Assembly: GCA_016584305.1 (NCBI GenBank)
Contig: JACEEZ010005919.1
Coordinates: 145,001-209,000 of the forward strand
Source of the DNA: Chionoecetes opilio
Lineage: Eukaryota > Arthropoda > Malacostraca > Decapoda > Majidae
Length of the DNA stretch: 64,000 nucleotides
Direction of reading: 5' to 3'
This document shows positions 35,255 through 48,500 of this stretch, piece after piece. Under the pieces are notes generated by a model, which saw only the letters and a list, made by a program, of their open reading frames with translations, had not been told where the DNA came from and ran no database searches. The stretch's first letter is position 1. Each line of letters starts with the position of its first letter. Position numbers and translations under genes: made by a program.

Positions 35255-37262
35255 AAATACAGATCGATCCAGACGTGGTTTGTTTAACAGACATTCAGAA
35301 ATCTACTCAGACAATAGAAGAAGACCAAGTGGTGATAAGTAATAACTACAACATGTGGAGAAGGGACAGAAGTGGTAGAAGAGGTGGTGGAGTTAGGATA
35401 GGGACAGAAGTGGTAGAAGAGGTGGTGGAGTTAGGATAGGGACAGAAGTGGTAGAAGAGGTGGTGGAGTTAGGATAGGGACAGAAGTGGTAGAAGAGGTG
35501 GTGGAGTTAGGATAGGGACAGAATGGTAGGATGGAGTTAGGATAGGACAGAGGTGGTGGAGTTAGGATAGGGACAGAAGAGGTGGTGGAGTTAGGATAGG
35601 GACAGAATGTAGAAGGGTGGTGGAGTTAGGATAGGGACAGAAGTGTAGAAGAGGTGGTGGAGTTAGGATAGGGACAGAAGAGGTGGTGGAGTTAGGATAG
35701 GGACAGAAGTGGTGTAGAAGGGAGAGTGGTGGAGTTAGGATAGGGACAGAAGAGTGGTAGAAGGGGTGGTGGAGTTAGGATAGGGACAGAAGTGGTAGAA
35801 GAGGTGGTGGAGTTAGGATAGGGACAGAAGTGGTAGAAGAGGTGGTGGAGTTAGGATAGGGACAGAATGGTAGAGAGTGGTGGAGTTAGGATAGGGACAG
35901 AAGTGGTAGAAGAGGTGGTGGAGTTAGGATAGGGACAGAAGTGGTAGAAGAGGTGGTGGAGTTAGGATAGGGACAGAAGAGAGGTGGTGGAGTTAGGATA
36001 GGGACAGAAGGTAAGGTGGTGGAGTTAGGATAGGGACAGAAGAGGTGGGTGTGGAGTTAGGATAGGGACAGAGTGGTAGAAGAGGTGGTGGAGTTAGGAT
36101 AGGGACAGAAGTGGTAGAAGAGGTGGTGGAGTTAGGATAGGGACAGAAGTGGTAGAAGAGGTGGTGGAGTTAGGATAGGGACAGAAGAGGTGGTGGAGTT
36201 AGGATAGGGACAGAAGTGGTAGAAGAGGTGGTGGAGTTAGGATAGGGACAGAAGTGGTAGAAGAGGTGGTGGAGTTAGGATAGGGACAGAAGAGGTGGTG
36301 GAGTTAGGATAGGGACAGAAGAGGTGGTGGAGTTAGGATAGGGACAGAAGTGGTAGAAGAGGTGGTGGAGTTAGGATAGGGACAGAAGTGGTAGAAGAGG
36401 TGGTGGAGTTAGGATAGGGACAGAAGTGGTAGAAGAGGTGGTGGAGTTAGGATAGGGACAGAAGTGGTAGAAGAGGTGGTGGAGTTAGGATAGGGACAGC
36501 AAGTGGTAGAAGAGGTGGTGTAGTTAGGATAGGGAAGAAGAGGTGGTGGAGTTAGGATAGGGACAGAAGTGGTAGAAGAGGTGGTGGAGTTAGGATAGGG
36601 ACAGAAGAGGTGGTGGAGTTAGGATAGGGACAGAAGTGGTAGAAGAGGTGGTGGAGTTAGGATAGGGACAGAAGAGGTGGTGGAGTTAGGATAGGGACAG
36701 AAGAGGTGGTGGGAGTTAGGATAGGGACAGAAGTGGTAGAAGAGGTGGTGGAGTTAGGATAGGGACAGAAGTGGTAGAAGAGGTGGTGGAGTTAGGATAG
36801 GGACAGAAGTGGTAGAAGAGGTGGTGGAGTTAGGATAGGGACAGAAGTGGTAGAAGAGGTGGTGGAGTTAGGATAGGGACAGCAGTGGTAGAAGAGGTGG
36901 TGGAGTTAGGATAGGGACAGAAGTGGTAGAAGAGGTGGTGGAGTTAGGATAGGGACAGAAGTGGTAGAAGAGGTGGTGGAGTTAGGATAGGGACAGAAGT
37001 GGTAGAAGAGGTGGTGGAGTTAGGATAGGGACAGAAGTGGTAGAAGAGGTGGTGGAGTTAGGATAGGGACAGAAGAGGTGGTGGAGTTAGGATAGGAACA
37101 GAAGTGGTAGAAGAGGTGGTGGAGTTAGGATAGGGACATAAGTGGTAGAAGAGGTGGTGGAGTTAGGATAGGAACAGAAGTGGTAGAAGAGGTGGTGGAG
37201 TTAGATAGGGACAGAAGTGGTAGAAGAGGTGGTGGAGTTAGGATAATGACTAATTTGTTAGG
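35255..37262 (+). mobile_element. LINE endonuclease fragment expanded by a minisatellite
   Basis: 35264-35395 encodes I-D-P-D-V-V-C-L-T-D-I-Q-K and, after a gap, Y-N-M-W-R-R-D-R-S-G-R-R-G-G-G-V, the pattern of the apurinic-type endonuclease of non-LTR retrotransposons. The codons for D-R-S-G-R-R-G-G-G-V-R-I are then repeated as a 38-bp unit, and the ORF resumes after the array at 37205-37260 with the same residues plus M-T-N-L. Confidence 0.75.
35367..37243 (+). repeat. 38-bp / 29-bp minisatellite
   Basis: About 50 tandem copies of a 38-bp unit starting GGACAGAAGTGGTAGAAGAG, with a 29-bp variant lacking the GTGGTAGAA segment. Both lengths fail to divide by three, so the array breaks the LINE frame. 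Confidence 0.95.
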
Positions 37263-37369
37263 CGCTTCCGAGGTCAACGCCCTGCGAAATGGACCGATGG
37301 ACTCTTATCTTCCTATTTACTCATTGTTATCTTGTCTCATTCTCATACTTCAGGCACTCCATCACTGAA

Positions 37370-38108
37370 TTATAGTTAATAAAGTTGCTATAAGTCTAAG
37401 TATAAGAAGGTTTATGCTATACTGGTGAAATCATTTAACAAGACCAGTTGTTAATATTATGCCCTAATAGACCCAGTTAAGGTCAGGGGCTTATATCCAC
37501 TAAGTGATAAGGATGGTGTCTTTGAGATGATGTCATTAGTTAATTTCTCCGTCTGATGGAGTGCCTGAAGAATGAGATAGAGAGCACTGGTAGAAGTGAG
37601 AATGAGGTGCATGGCGTGAAGGAAATGAAAACTTTATAAAAACGAGATTGTGAAGTGGGAACATATGCCAGCTAGTATATAATGGCATTCATCACACTAT
37701 AGATATGAACACACAAATAGTATTAGCATTCATATCGTTATGTTGCTTAGATTAAAAGGTCACAGCAGAAAGAAGGAAAGTAAAAAACAGAGGAAGCCAG
37801 GCAAGCGAAGCAGCTGATATTGATAAACAACAAAGATGGCGGCGAGTACAGCTTGAGTGATGTCAGTGTTCTGTCTATTCACTACGCCTTCCTGGGCACA
37901 AAGCTGCTTTAAACACTGACAGCACGCCGATACACGCCTATTACGTACCCTGAGCAGAAAAAATAGTAATCAATAGACTGCGTAATCCCTCACTCCGTAT
38001 ATACGCTACCGAACGTAACATATTTATCTGACTTTTTGTTTGTGTGGGAAGCGACTTGAAGCGATAAGGAGGAGATAGGAGAGAGGCAGACGCGGGGAAG
38101 GAGGAGCC
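37370..38108. other. Region upstream of VAMP4
   Basis: No exon or element recognised. It should contain the promoter and 5' untranslated region of the SNARE gene. Confidence 0.4.
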
Positions 38109-41100
38109 ATGCCGCCCAAGAGGAACATCTCCGCGGAGGACCTGGACGATGCTGATAACGAGGAGGTGGTGAGTGGCCAGCTGTTACCAGGGAAGGGGGG
38201 TGAGGGGCTGGGGCGATGATAGAAGGCAAGAGCTGTATCTACCTTGGTGTGTATTTACAGGATTAAGTCGACCTCGTAATGTCCTGTCTATAGTAGCAGG
38301 TTAGCATGTTTCCTTGAATTAATGCATGTGTGTGGGTGGGGGGAGGGGGAGGGCCACGAGTAGTCGATATAATTTCGGTATTGGGCACTGCTGTCTGAGA
38401 GTACTTAATACACTGCTTAATACAGAGACTACTTGATACACTGGGCACTGCTTAATGCTCTGTCTTTAGTACCAGGTAGTGCCATATGACCTCTGATGTC
38501 TGGCACATTCACCTTTTTGGCATTAAATCAATCAATTTAGTACCAGGTTATCCTGTGTTTCCTTGAATTGATGCCTATGTGTGGGTGTGGGGGTTAGGGC
38601 CAAGAGTGGTGGGTATAATTTCGGCATTGGGCACTTCTGTCTGCACTCACGACACAATTGTTTTCTGATAAGTTTAGATGTGTGTTTAATGAATTTGTCA
38701 CTCGTTTCTAACGGAAATCAAATATATTTTATATACTGCGTCAGCACCCCTTCCTGTTTTAAAAACTAGTTATTTCAGCCCAAAACGGTTTGGTAGGTTA
38801 AATCAGGTTAAGTGCAACGTGGGTTTTGAAGAAAAAAATATTTCTATAGCAGTGAGAAGCGGGGCATGTCGCCCACAACTGAAAAGAAATATTGATTTCC
38901 GCCAAAAAAACGACAGCCAGATTGATTATAAACACATCAAAATTATTCAGGGAAATATAATTTCGTCCTCGGAATTAGTGGTGCCCAAAAATTTACAAAA
39001 GAGGCGGCTGAAAGTTTACAGGAACACCAGTCTTATGAAGGTACATTATAAAGCAGGGTTAAGGCGCATAATTGTAGAACACTAGAAAATGTACCTGAAG
39101 AAGAGCTAATAGTAGACTCTGCTAAAGGTTTGTTATAGGAAGTACTCCAGAAATTCATAAAGAACATTTTTCACAATAGTAGGTGAATGCATGAAGGTGT
39201 CATAACTAGGCAGCAGAGCTGGAAAGGCGATGCAGGATAGAGTCATGGTAATTGGTTGTTTCATTTGTACATCATTTTCCATAATTCTCATCACTAATAA
39301 AGTATATGCAAGGAATTATTTGTTGTCTGCTATGATCTCATACTCATTGTGATATTCTTAGATTATGAGAAAGAATTCCAAAGCCACGTTAGGTATTTCT
39401 CAATCGTTGTTATAGTTAAATCCAATATTGAACCCCTTGTGACTGCACCTGCTTATCTCATAGACTACTCACTTTTTTTGTGAAAGTGCTGATGCTGCGA
39501 GTCAGTAAAGCAGACATGCAGTAAAGCAGACATGCCGACCTTCAGTCACATCAGGTCGCTGGGAAGTCCATGAACACAACAGCTGCAATGAGAAACAATT
39601 GCTCCAAATTTTGAAATATAACTGTACATAGCAAGGTTTTATTAGCTCCAAATGGGTTACAGTGTGCCATGTAGGAAGGAAGAAGTGGTTTATTTGGCTG
39701 TCTTTTTCTTATGTTCCAGGAGAAGTTGATTAGCAGCAATGAGGAGGGAGGCGACGATGAAGACTTCTTCCTCAAGTAAGACTCACTAGTGCAAGCATGT
39801 TGTGTCAGGGTGATGCTGTCATTAGTATGGGTCATACTAAGTTGTTTTTTTCTAGTCTTGGCTTTTTTCTTGTGTTGTTGAGGACACATGGTGAATATGT
39901 AACACCTTAATTTAGTATCTTTTATTTCCCAGGGGACCAACAGGCAAGAAGACAGTGCGATTTGCCTCTGACAAGTTGAAGGAGTGAGTAACATGCACTA
40001 CTTATGAACAGAATTGGTTCCTGAGATTTTTACTTTAACTTGAAACATAGTACAATATGACTCTTGTGTATACTAGATGCTGTACACATTCTTTAAAAAA
40101 AAATTAGTTCCTTTTTTTCTTTTGCACAGCTAACAAGTAGTATAGTCATTCCTTCAGTGTCACCCCGATCTCCATACCCTTGCCTTCCCACACCAACACA
40201 CCTTCAGTCTCATCCTTGCACCACACCTTCACCCTGCCTCTCCCTACACCCTTCACCCTGCCTCTCCCTTACACCCTTCACCCTGCCTCTCCCCTTCACC
40301 CTGCCCCTCCCTACACCCTGCCTCTCTCCTTCACCCTGCCTCTTCCCTTCACCCTGCCTCTCCCCTTCACCCTGCCTCTCCCCTTCACCCTGCCCCTCCC
40401 TTCACCCTGCCTCTCTCCTTCACCCTGCCTCTCCCTTCACCCTGCCTCTCCCCTACACCCTGCCTGTCCCCTACACCCTTCACCCTGCCTCTCCCCTACA
40501 CTCCCTCACGCCTCTATACCTGCAGTGTGAGGGTGCAGATCGCCGAGGTCACAGATGTCATGCGGGACAACGTGGGTCGCCTGCTGGAGCGAGGCGACCA
40601 GCTGGACCATCTGCAGGACCGGTCTGAGGGTCTGGCCGCCACCTCAGACCAGTTCCGCTCCTCCGCCACCCGCGTCCGCCGCCGCGCCTGGTGGGAGAAC
40701 ACGCGTGGACGGCTGTGTGTGGCGGGTGTGGCTATCCTGCTCTTCTTGGTGATATTCAGTGAGTTTGTTGTGATGAATGTGAAGATGATGATGAGGATAC
40801 GTGAGGGAGGGATGGGAAGTGTTACAAGCCTTAGTGCTTATACTAGGGTCATAAGAACATAAAAAAATAAGGAAGCTACAAGAGGCTGTGAGACCTACAC
40901 GTGGTAGTTCCTGTTACTTAATACTACCTACATCCACCTTTCATCCCCATCCATGAATTTATCTAGCCTCCTTTTAAAGCTCCCTAATGACTCTGCACTA
41001 ACTACCTGTCTACTGAGTCCATTCCAATCATTTACCACCCTATTTGTGAACCAGTTCTTTCCTTTTTTTTTTTTAATCGACACTTTTTCAGCTTGAATCC

Positions 41101-42026
41101 ATTACTTCTTGTTCTACCCTGGATACTAACTGTAACAACTTTTCCTACCTCTCCTTTATTAGAACTTTTCCTACCTCTCCTTTATTAGAACTTTTCCTAC
41201 CTCTCCTTTATTAGAACTTTTCCTACCTCTCCTTTATTAGAACTTTTCCTACCTCTCCTTTATTAGAACTTTTCCTACCTCTCCTTTATTAGAACTTTTC
41301 CTACCTCTCCTTTATTAGAACTTTTACTACCTCCTTTATTAGAACTTTTACTACCTCTCCTTTATTAGAACTTTTCCTACCTCTCCTTTATTAGAACTTT
41401 TACTACCTCTCCTTTATTAGAACTTTTCCTACCTCTCCTTTATTATATCCCTTTATCCACTTAAAAACTTATATCAGATCGCCCCTCACTCTGCGTCTCT
41501 CGAGTGAGTGTAAATTTAATAGCTTCAATCTCTAACATATTATAACAATTTAAATGAACCCATATTTATATATTATTATTTTTTTTTATAACATATTCGA
41601 TACTAAAGTCCACATTGTTTCCACGACTGTTGTAATTTTAAAAAAATCTAAGGCATCAGGTCCATAAAGAGTCTCGGCTCAATGGACTGCGGCTTGTATA
41701 TAATTATTAATGTATAATCAACTTTATGTATGTTATGTTAAGCCTAATAAACAATCAATCAATCAATCAATCAATCTGAGTGAAAATTGGCAGTGGTGCA
41801 CTCAGGTGATGGATAAAGAGAGTTGACAATTAGGTTTCTTTGTGAATGTCGACTGTTGGCTCAAGACTGTTTACACGAAGCCTCTGTGTCGAGGAAGCAA
41901 GTTGACGTCATGCAAATAATGAGGATATCATGCCTGTGATCTTATATTGCATATCTGGGTATGCCGTAACCTAATATTCTTCCTTCAATTGCAGTTCCCG
42001 TGATAATCAAAACAACCTCGTCGTAG
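38109..42026 (+). CDS. VAMP4: Vesicle-associated membrane protein 4 (R-SNARE)
   Basis: Complete gene, 143 residues, five exons: 38109-38168, 39720-39775, 39933-39983, 40526-40758, 41995-42026 (TAG); intron phases 0, 2, 2, 1. R-SNAREs pair with Q-SNAREs in four-helix bundles; VAMP4 acts between the trans-Golgi network and endosomes. The N-terminus has an acidic dileucine signal (E-V-E-K-L-I) and an acidic cluster D-D-E-D-F-F-L-K-G-P-T-G, which closely matches vertebrate VAMP4 and separates it from VAMP1/2/7/8. The SNARE motif spans about residues 56-115 with the zero-layer Arg at residue 78 (L-L-E-R-G-D-Q). A basic/aromatic linker R-R-R-A-W-W-E-N precedes the C-terminal anchor at about 119-138. 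Human VAMP4 is 141 residues. Exon 5 adds only I-P-V-I-I-K-T-T-S-S; the phase-1 join is in frame. Confidence 0.93.
38460..38540 (-). mobile_element. Dispersed repeat fragment (TTTTTGGCATTAAATCAATC end)
   Basis: Matches, in reverse, the start of the dispersed family at 55175-55455 and 60100-60375 (ATGTGCCAGACATCAGAGGT on the other strand). A further end fragment is at 34365. Confidence 0.55.
40200..40508 (+). repeat. CCTTCACCCTGCCTCTCC repeat in VAMP4 intron 3
   Basis: Pyrimidine-rich 17-18-bp repeat, roughly 17 copies, ending just before the exon 4 acceptor at 40525. It makes an extended polypyrimidine tract. Confidence 0.9.
40853..41540 (-). mobile_element. LINE family 1, longest 3' fragment
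   Basis: Minus-strand copy in VAMP4 intron 4. Besides the [12 protein letters not shown] segment and tail it extends 5' into codons around R-R-D-L-I (GAGAGACGCAGAGTGAGGGG on the minus strand), typical of the end of a reverse transcriptase ORF. A 26-bp tandem repeat interrupts it. Confidence 0.75.
41142..41447 (+). repeat. 26-bp minisatellite inside LINE family 1
   Basis: About 12 copies of a 26-bp unit starting AACTTTTCCTACCTCTCC, expanded within the retrotransposon fragment. Confidence 0.93.
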
Positions 42027-42642
42027 AGGATCTGCTTCTACACCACCACCATTTCTGCCACAACCTCCTCGGGCTTCTACTGCTTCTTTAGCTTTAATAA
42101 CATGGTTGCTAACTTGTTACCATTACTACTACTACTACCGAATCAAGAGCGGGGTCTTCCTGCCCTCGGAAACTGACTAGTCTCATGGCTCCTCTCCAAA
42201 TACATCGGCACGTGAGTCCGCTTTCCTATTGAATGTTTGTGGAGTTTCATGGCCGTTCATTCAGGCTCCTTAAAAGTGTGTTTGTCGGGCAGCCTCACAC
42301 CAACACCATCATCTCATCGGCACCTCAGGGAAGATGGCACCATTCTTTTTTTTACCCCTTCTTGGTTGGCTACGTTTGCCAGCCATCCCTCCCCTTCCCC
42401 CTCACATATCTTTCCCCTCCACATATCTTTCCCCTGAGGCGCCATCTGAAGTATCTCGTCATCAAAGTTTTGTTGAAGTAATCTCTGTGATGACGATTCA
42501 ACACGGGTGATCTCGTCCCCATAAAAAGTGTGTCTTCATTAGTGTTCAAGACCTGTCGGAGAAGGAATTCATGTGGGAAGGAGGTGTGTCGGCCTCCATA
42601 AGCTTTCCCCCAAAGGGTTAAACAGACCAAGGCTCTGGGGTG

Positions 42643-42685
42643 CATTAAGAACATAAGAAAATAAGGAAGCTACAAGAGGCTTCGA
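42643..42685 (-). mobile_element. LINE family 1 tail fragment
   Basis: TAAGAACATAAGAAAATAAG followed by GAAGCTACAAGAGGC. It lies in the VAMP4 3' flank. Confidence 0.6.
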
Positions 42686-42689
42686 CTGC

Positions 42690-44225
42690 AAGAGTATTTG
42701 GTGCCTGGTGCGTATCAGTTTTGCAGGATAGAAGTGAAGTAGCCTAGTAACTGGTGCAACAGCCAGTCTACAGTGCTGTCTATCCTGCAGTCATTTCCAG
42801 GTTCAGGTACTGTACTATAAAACATGAGATCACGTTGCAACTCTGTGAAGTGAGTGGCTTTGGCCTTCCTTCACTCCTATGGTAATGTATGAGTTGGTGT
42901 CTTGCACATAACTGTCCTTAATTGTACCTTGTGGATTTTTTACATTTTTTTATGTTGAATATATATTTGAAAATGCACACTGATAAATGAAGGGCGAGAA
43001 ACTGTCTCATAGGAACACAAGTATAGACTGTTTCCTGTAGCGTGACTTAATTGCCAATATTTTTGTTCTTGCTTCAGAAAATTATTACTTGATTTCCCAG
43101 TAATAAAGATGCATTCTATTCAGTTAATGTTCAAGAAAATAAACTTTGGATGACACTTTTTGCTTGAACTGAGAACTTCATTCCATCTGCATCATGGGAT
43201 ATTTTTTTAACTTCAATTAAAATCACACTACAGTATTGATATTATGTGTATAACTGTGTCCTGGTGTTGCCGCAGGTGCACACTGTTGCCGGGGTGTGCG
43301 TGCAAAGCCTCCCCCATGGCTTCAACCAATCATGACTAGTTTTATTTGTCATGTATGAGCGATCTCACAATTCTTTTATGGATCACACAGGCAAGATAAC
43401 GGTTGCACTATGTAAAAAAAAGACCTTTAATTCATTTGCAGGTCAAGTTTCTAAGATTTATTTAAAAAAAATTGTATCTTTCATGCTGGGAATACAGTAT
43501 TTCATGATGATAGGTCGAGGGAGCCGTGAAAAGGTTACCCTCCCAGTGTAGCGATGATGTCATTTATTGTGTGCAGTGATAATAAGCAATGGTATGTTAT
43601 AGTCATTATTAGTTTAAGATCACCCCCCTCAGTACACACATTGATATGCATTAAGTAACAGAGCTGTGATTCAAAACCTGAGTCAATCCTTTTTTACTGA
43701 AGAATGAAGCTGTGGAAGCCTTTGTATAAAATGTTCATGAAGCAAGTGGCGTCGCAGCGTGTCGGGAAGGTGTCGCCTGTTCCTTAGTGTGTACGTGAGT
43801 GTGTGTGTGCTGGGGGTCAGTTCTGGTCAGTTGGGTTGTGCGCAATGCATGGTTCAGGTATAGCAAGTCCCCCAGACATGCCGAGTTAGGATGAACATAT
43901 TTCTATGCATCTAAAATCTAAAGGACCATCATAAGATACCAATGAAATGTTCTACAAAGGTAAATTATGTGACAGCAAGAGATAATTGCCTTCCTTTATT
44001 CGTTAAAAATGGTGGATAAAAAACACCCACTTTCCACATTTTGAAGAACGGAACTTGGAGAAGAGGTGGAGCTTGTTAAGGTGTTGTGATGCACTGTGCT
44101 GGTAATGGCTGTCAGTGATGCAGCTAATGAGGCCTCATCATTGTTACTCATCTAGTGCATCTGTTTTACCATGCCCACATTAAAAAGGTGATTGAAGAAT
44201 TCCCTCCGAGCGAGATACCATATAT
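42690..44225. other. VAMP4 3' flank and intergenic DNA
   Basis: No further exon or element ends recognised beyond the two polyadenylation hexamers. Confidence 0.4.
43102..43143 (+). promoter_or_regulatory. Candidate VAMP4 polyadenylation signals
   Basis: Two AATAAA hexamers at 43102-43107 and 43138-43143, about 1.1 kb after the stop. Use is inferred from position. Confidence 0.35.
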
Positions 44226-44257
44226 CTCTGCTAGGGTGACAAGAGAGCGCTACCCTC

Positions 44258-44635
44258 ACCGGGTAGGGGAGGTGGTAGCAGAGTGGTTAGCGTCTCTGAG
44301 TGGCGTGCTCGGTAACCCGAGTTTGATCCCCGATTCGGGCCAAAATTCACTTTAAATCTTTCTGCAATCTTCGAGTGGTCTAAGAACACCCACATGCTGC
44401 CCATTAACTCTACCTTCGATTGCGAGTGCATCGGAGGACACAGGGGGGCGGCATGAGCCTCAAGTCACGGGCGTCACTATAAAAATCCTGCCTGCGCCAC
44501 CACGGGCGAGGACCAACCATCACAGTCCTCAAGTGAACCTCCAGGGCCTGCCATCCCACCCCTGGAGGTCACTGCCTACAGGCGCTATAGGCACAGATGT
44601 AACAAAACAAAAATAAATACAATAAATAAATAAAG
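44258..44635 (+). mobile_element. Full-length tRNA-derived SINE
   Basis: Head: GGTAGCAGAGTGGTTAGCGT (A-box) and CCCGAGTTTGATCCCCGATT (B-box), of a serine/leucine-like tRNA type. Body about 300 bp, ending CTGCCTACAGGCGCTATAGG then CACAGATG and an A-rich AAATA tail. The same 3' end occurs at 55845-55977. Confidence 0.75.
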
Positions 44636-45011
44636 GTGGCTGCCAGGATAGCGGTGGGAGCTGACCACCACACAGCCACGAGCCAAGCACTCTACGACCC
44701 AGTCACCCGACCCTGATGGTCTCCATTGTACACTCAAACCTGTAGGCTTTTGTGTTTTCAAGCAGAACATCTTGTTATATTAAGATTCACTTGAGTTCTG
44801 TTTCTTAAGTGATTAATTCTGTTCATGATGTAAGAGGTGGCACATGTGGGGGACTGGCTGTGCCAGGGATTGTGAAAGATTTAGTCAGTTACACAAGATT
44901 GTTTGTATATTTTGCTTGCTTGATGGCTCATGATTTTCCTCAAGTTTTCATATTTATATTTTATTTTTCTATACTTGTACCTAGCTTAATGTGTAGGTGT
45001 TCATCACACAC

Positions 45012-45016
45012 GCACA

Positions 45017-45055
<39 letters not shown>
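45012..45055. repeat. (AC)n microsatellite
   Basis: About 44 bp of CA dinucleotides. Confidence 0.97.
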
Positions 45056-45059
<4 letters not shown>

Positions 45060-45584
45060 CAACACACACACTAGTCTGTATTATCTCAACATTTTCTTGT
45101 GGTTAACTAACAGAGCCTCTAGTGTAAGTTACTTTACGGTTCATAACAAGGTACACTCAAACTGTTGTCATGATGTGGTGTCCTTATGGGAATGTTTCCT
45201 GTTGAGGAAATGTTTATGATGAATAGTGTCTTTTTGGATGATCTGTCCCATACATCAGAACTGAATCCAAAGGCTTTGGTAAACACCGAGTAGTTACCAG
45301 TGCAGGACTGTTCCTCAGAGGCTTCGAAGGACCGTATGACAGCAAATCCGCCGCAACAACACACAACAACTCAGGAAGGCCACTTTACGTACAAAACAAC
45401 GTTCACGCAGATACTCGAGGTGGTGCCGTTCAGGCACCCGATGGTATTACCATAAATGGTAGAAGGAACTTACGTATGAAAATTATTAGATAAGTGTTTT
45501 GGATGTACTGTCAAACAAAGCTAATGTTTTAATAATTTGCATAGAATAGTTATACGAACATATCTTGAAAGATGTAATCAATGA

Positions 45585-48500
45585 ATGGCACTGTGAACAA
45601 AACTATTAACACAACCAAAGTAATGAACAAAACTATTAATACAACCAAAGTAATGAACAAAACTATTAACACAACCAAAGTAATGAACAAAACTATTAAC
45701 ACAACCAAAGTAATGAACAAAACTATTAATACAACCAAAGTAATGAACAAAACTATTAATACAACCAAAGTAATGAACAAAACTATTAATCACAACCAAA
45801 GTAATGAACAAAACTATTAATACAACCAAAGTAATGAACAAAACTATTAATACAACCAAAGTAATGAACAAAACTATTAATACAACCAAAGTAATCAACA
45901 AAACTATTAATACAACCAAAGTAATCAACAAAACTATTAATACAACCAAAGTAATGAACAAAACTATTAATACAACCAAAGTAATGAACAAAACTATTAA
46001 TACAACCAAAGTAATGAACAAAACTATTAATACAACCAAAGTAATGAACAAAACTATTAATACAACCAAAGTAATCAACAAAACTATTAATACAACCAAA
46101 GTAATGAACAAAACTATTAATACAACCAAAGTAATGAACAAAACTATTAATACAACCAAAGTAATCAACAAAACTATTAATACAACCAAAGTAATGAACA
46201 AAACTATTAATACAACCAAAGTAATGAACAAAACTATTAATACAACCAAAGTAATGAACAAAACTATTAATACAACCAAAGTAATGAACAAAACTATTAA
46301 TACAACCAAAGTAATGAACAAAACTATTAATACAACCAAAGTAATGAACAAAACTATTAATACAACCAAAGTAATGAACAAAACTATTAATACAACCAAA
46401 GTAATGAACAAAACTATTAATACAACCAAAGTAATGAACAAAACTATTAATACAACCAAAGTATAACAAACTATTAAACAACAAGTATACAAACTTAATA
46501 CAACCAAAGTAATGAACAAAACTATTAATACAACCAAAGTAATGAACAAAACTATTAATACAACCAAAGTAATGAACAAAACTATTAATACAACCAAAGT
46601 AATCAACAAAACTATTAATACAACCAAAGTAATGAACAAAACTATTAATACAACCAAAGTAATGAACAAAACTATTAATACAACCAAAGTAATGAACAAA
46701 ACTATTAATACAACCAAAGTAATCAACAAAACTATTAATACAACCAAAGTAATAACAAAACTATTAATACAAACCAAAGTAATAACAAAACTATTAATAC
46801 AACCAAAGTAATCAACAAAACTATTAATACAACCAAAGTAATGAACAAAACTATTAATACAACCAAAGTAATCAACAAAACTATTAATACAACCAAAGTA
46901 ATCAACAAAACTATTAATACAACCAAAGTAATGAACAAAACTATTAATACAACCAAAGTAATCAACAAAACTATTAATACAACCAAAGTAATGAACAAAA
47001 CTATTAATACAACCAAAGTAATGAACAAAACTATTAATACAACCAAAGTAATCAACAAAACTATTAATACAACCAAAGTAATGAACAAAACTATTAATAC
47101 AACCAAAGTAATGAACAAAACTATTAATACAACCAAAGTAATGAACAAAACTATTAATACAACCAAAGTAATGAACAAAACTATTAATACAACCAAAGTA
47201 ATGAACAAAACTATTAATACAACCAAAGTAATGAACAAAACTATTAATACAACCAAAGTAATGAACAAAACTATTAATACAACCAAAGTAATCAACAAAA
47301 CTATTAATACAACCAAAGTAATGAACAAAACTATTAATACAACCAAAGTAATGAACAAAACTATTAATACAACCAAAGTAATCAACAAAACTATTAATAC
47401 AACCAAAGTAATGAACAAAACTATTAATACAACCAAAGTAATCAACAAAACTATTAATACAACCAAAGTAATCAACAAAACTATTAATACAACCAAAGTA
47501 ATGAACAAAACTATTAATACAACCAAAGTAACACAAATATTAATACACCAAAATGAACAAAACTATTAATACAACCAAAGTAATGAACAAAACTATTAAT
47601 ACAACCAAAGTAATCAACAAAACTATTAATACAACCAAAGTAATGAACAAAACTATTAATACAACCAAAGTAATGAACAAAACTATTAATACAACCAAAG
47701 TAATGAACAAAACTATTAATACAACCAAAGTAATGAACAAAACTATTAATACAACCAAAGTAATCAACAAAACTATTAATACAACCAAAGTAATGAACAA
47801 AACTATTAATACAACCAAAGTAATGAACAAAACTATTAATACAACCAAAGTAATCAACAAAACTATTAATACAACCAAAGTAATGAACAAAACTATTAAT
47901 ACAACCAAAGTAATCAACAAAACTATTAATACAACCAAAGTAATCAACAAAACTATTAATACAACCAAAGTAATGAACAAAACTATTAATACAACCAAAG
48001 TAATGAACAAAACTATTAATACAACCAAAGTAATGAACAAAACTATTAATACAACCAAAGTAATCAACAAAACTATTATACAACCAAAGTAATCAACAAA
48101 ACTATTAATACAACCAAAGTAATGAACAAAACTATTAATACAACCAAAGTAATCAACAAAACTATTAATACAACCAAAGTAATCAACAAAACTATTAATA
48201 CAACCAAAGTAATGAACAAAACTATTAATACAACCAAAGTAATCAACAAAACTATTAATACAACCAAAGTAATGAACAAAACTATTAATACAACCAAAGT
48301 AATCAACAAAACTATTAATACAACCAAAGTAATGAACAAAACTATTAATACAACCAAAGTAATGAACAAAACTATTAATACAACCAAAGTAATGAACAAA
48401 ACTATTAATACAACCAAAGTAATGAACAAAACTATTAATACAACCAAAGTAATGAACAAAACTATTAATACAACCAAAGTAATGAACAAAACTATTAATA

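Noticed and set aside
44258..44335. Genuine tRNA-Ser/Leu gene
   Set aside because: A- and B-boxes are present but the cloverleaf is incomplete, and the same 3' body recurs at 55845 with poly(A).
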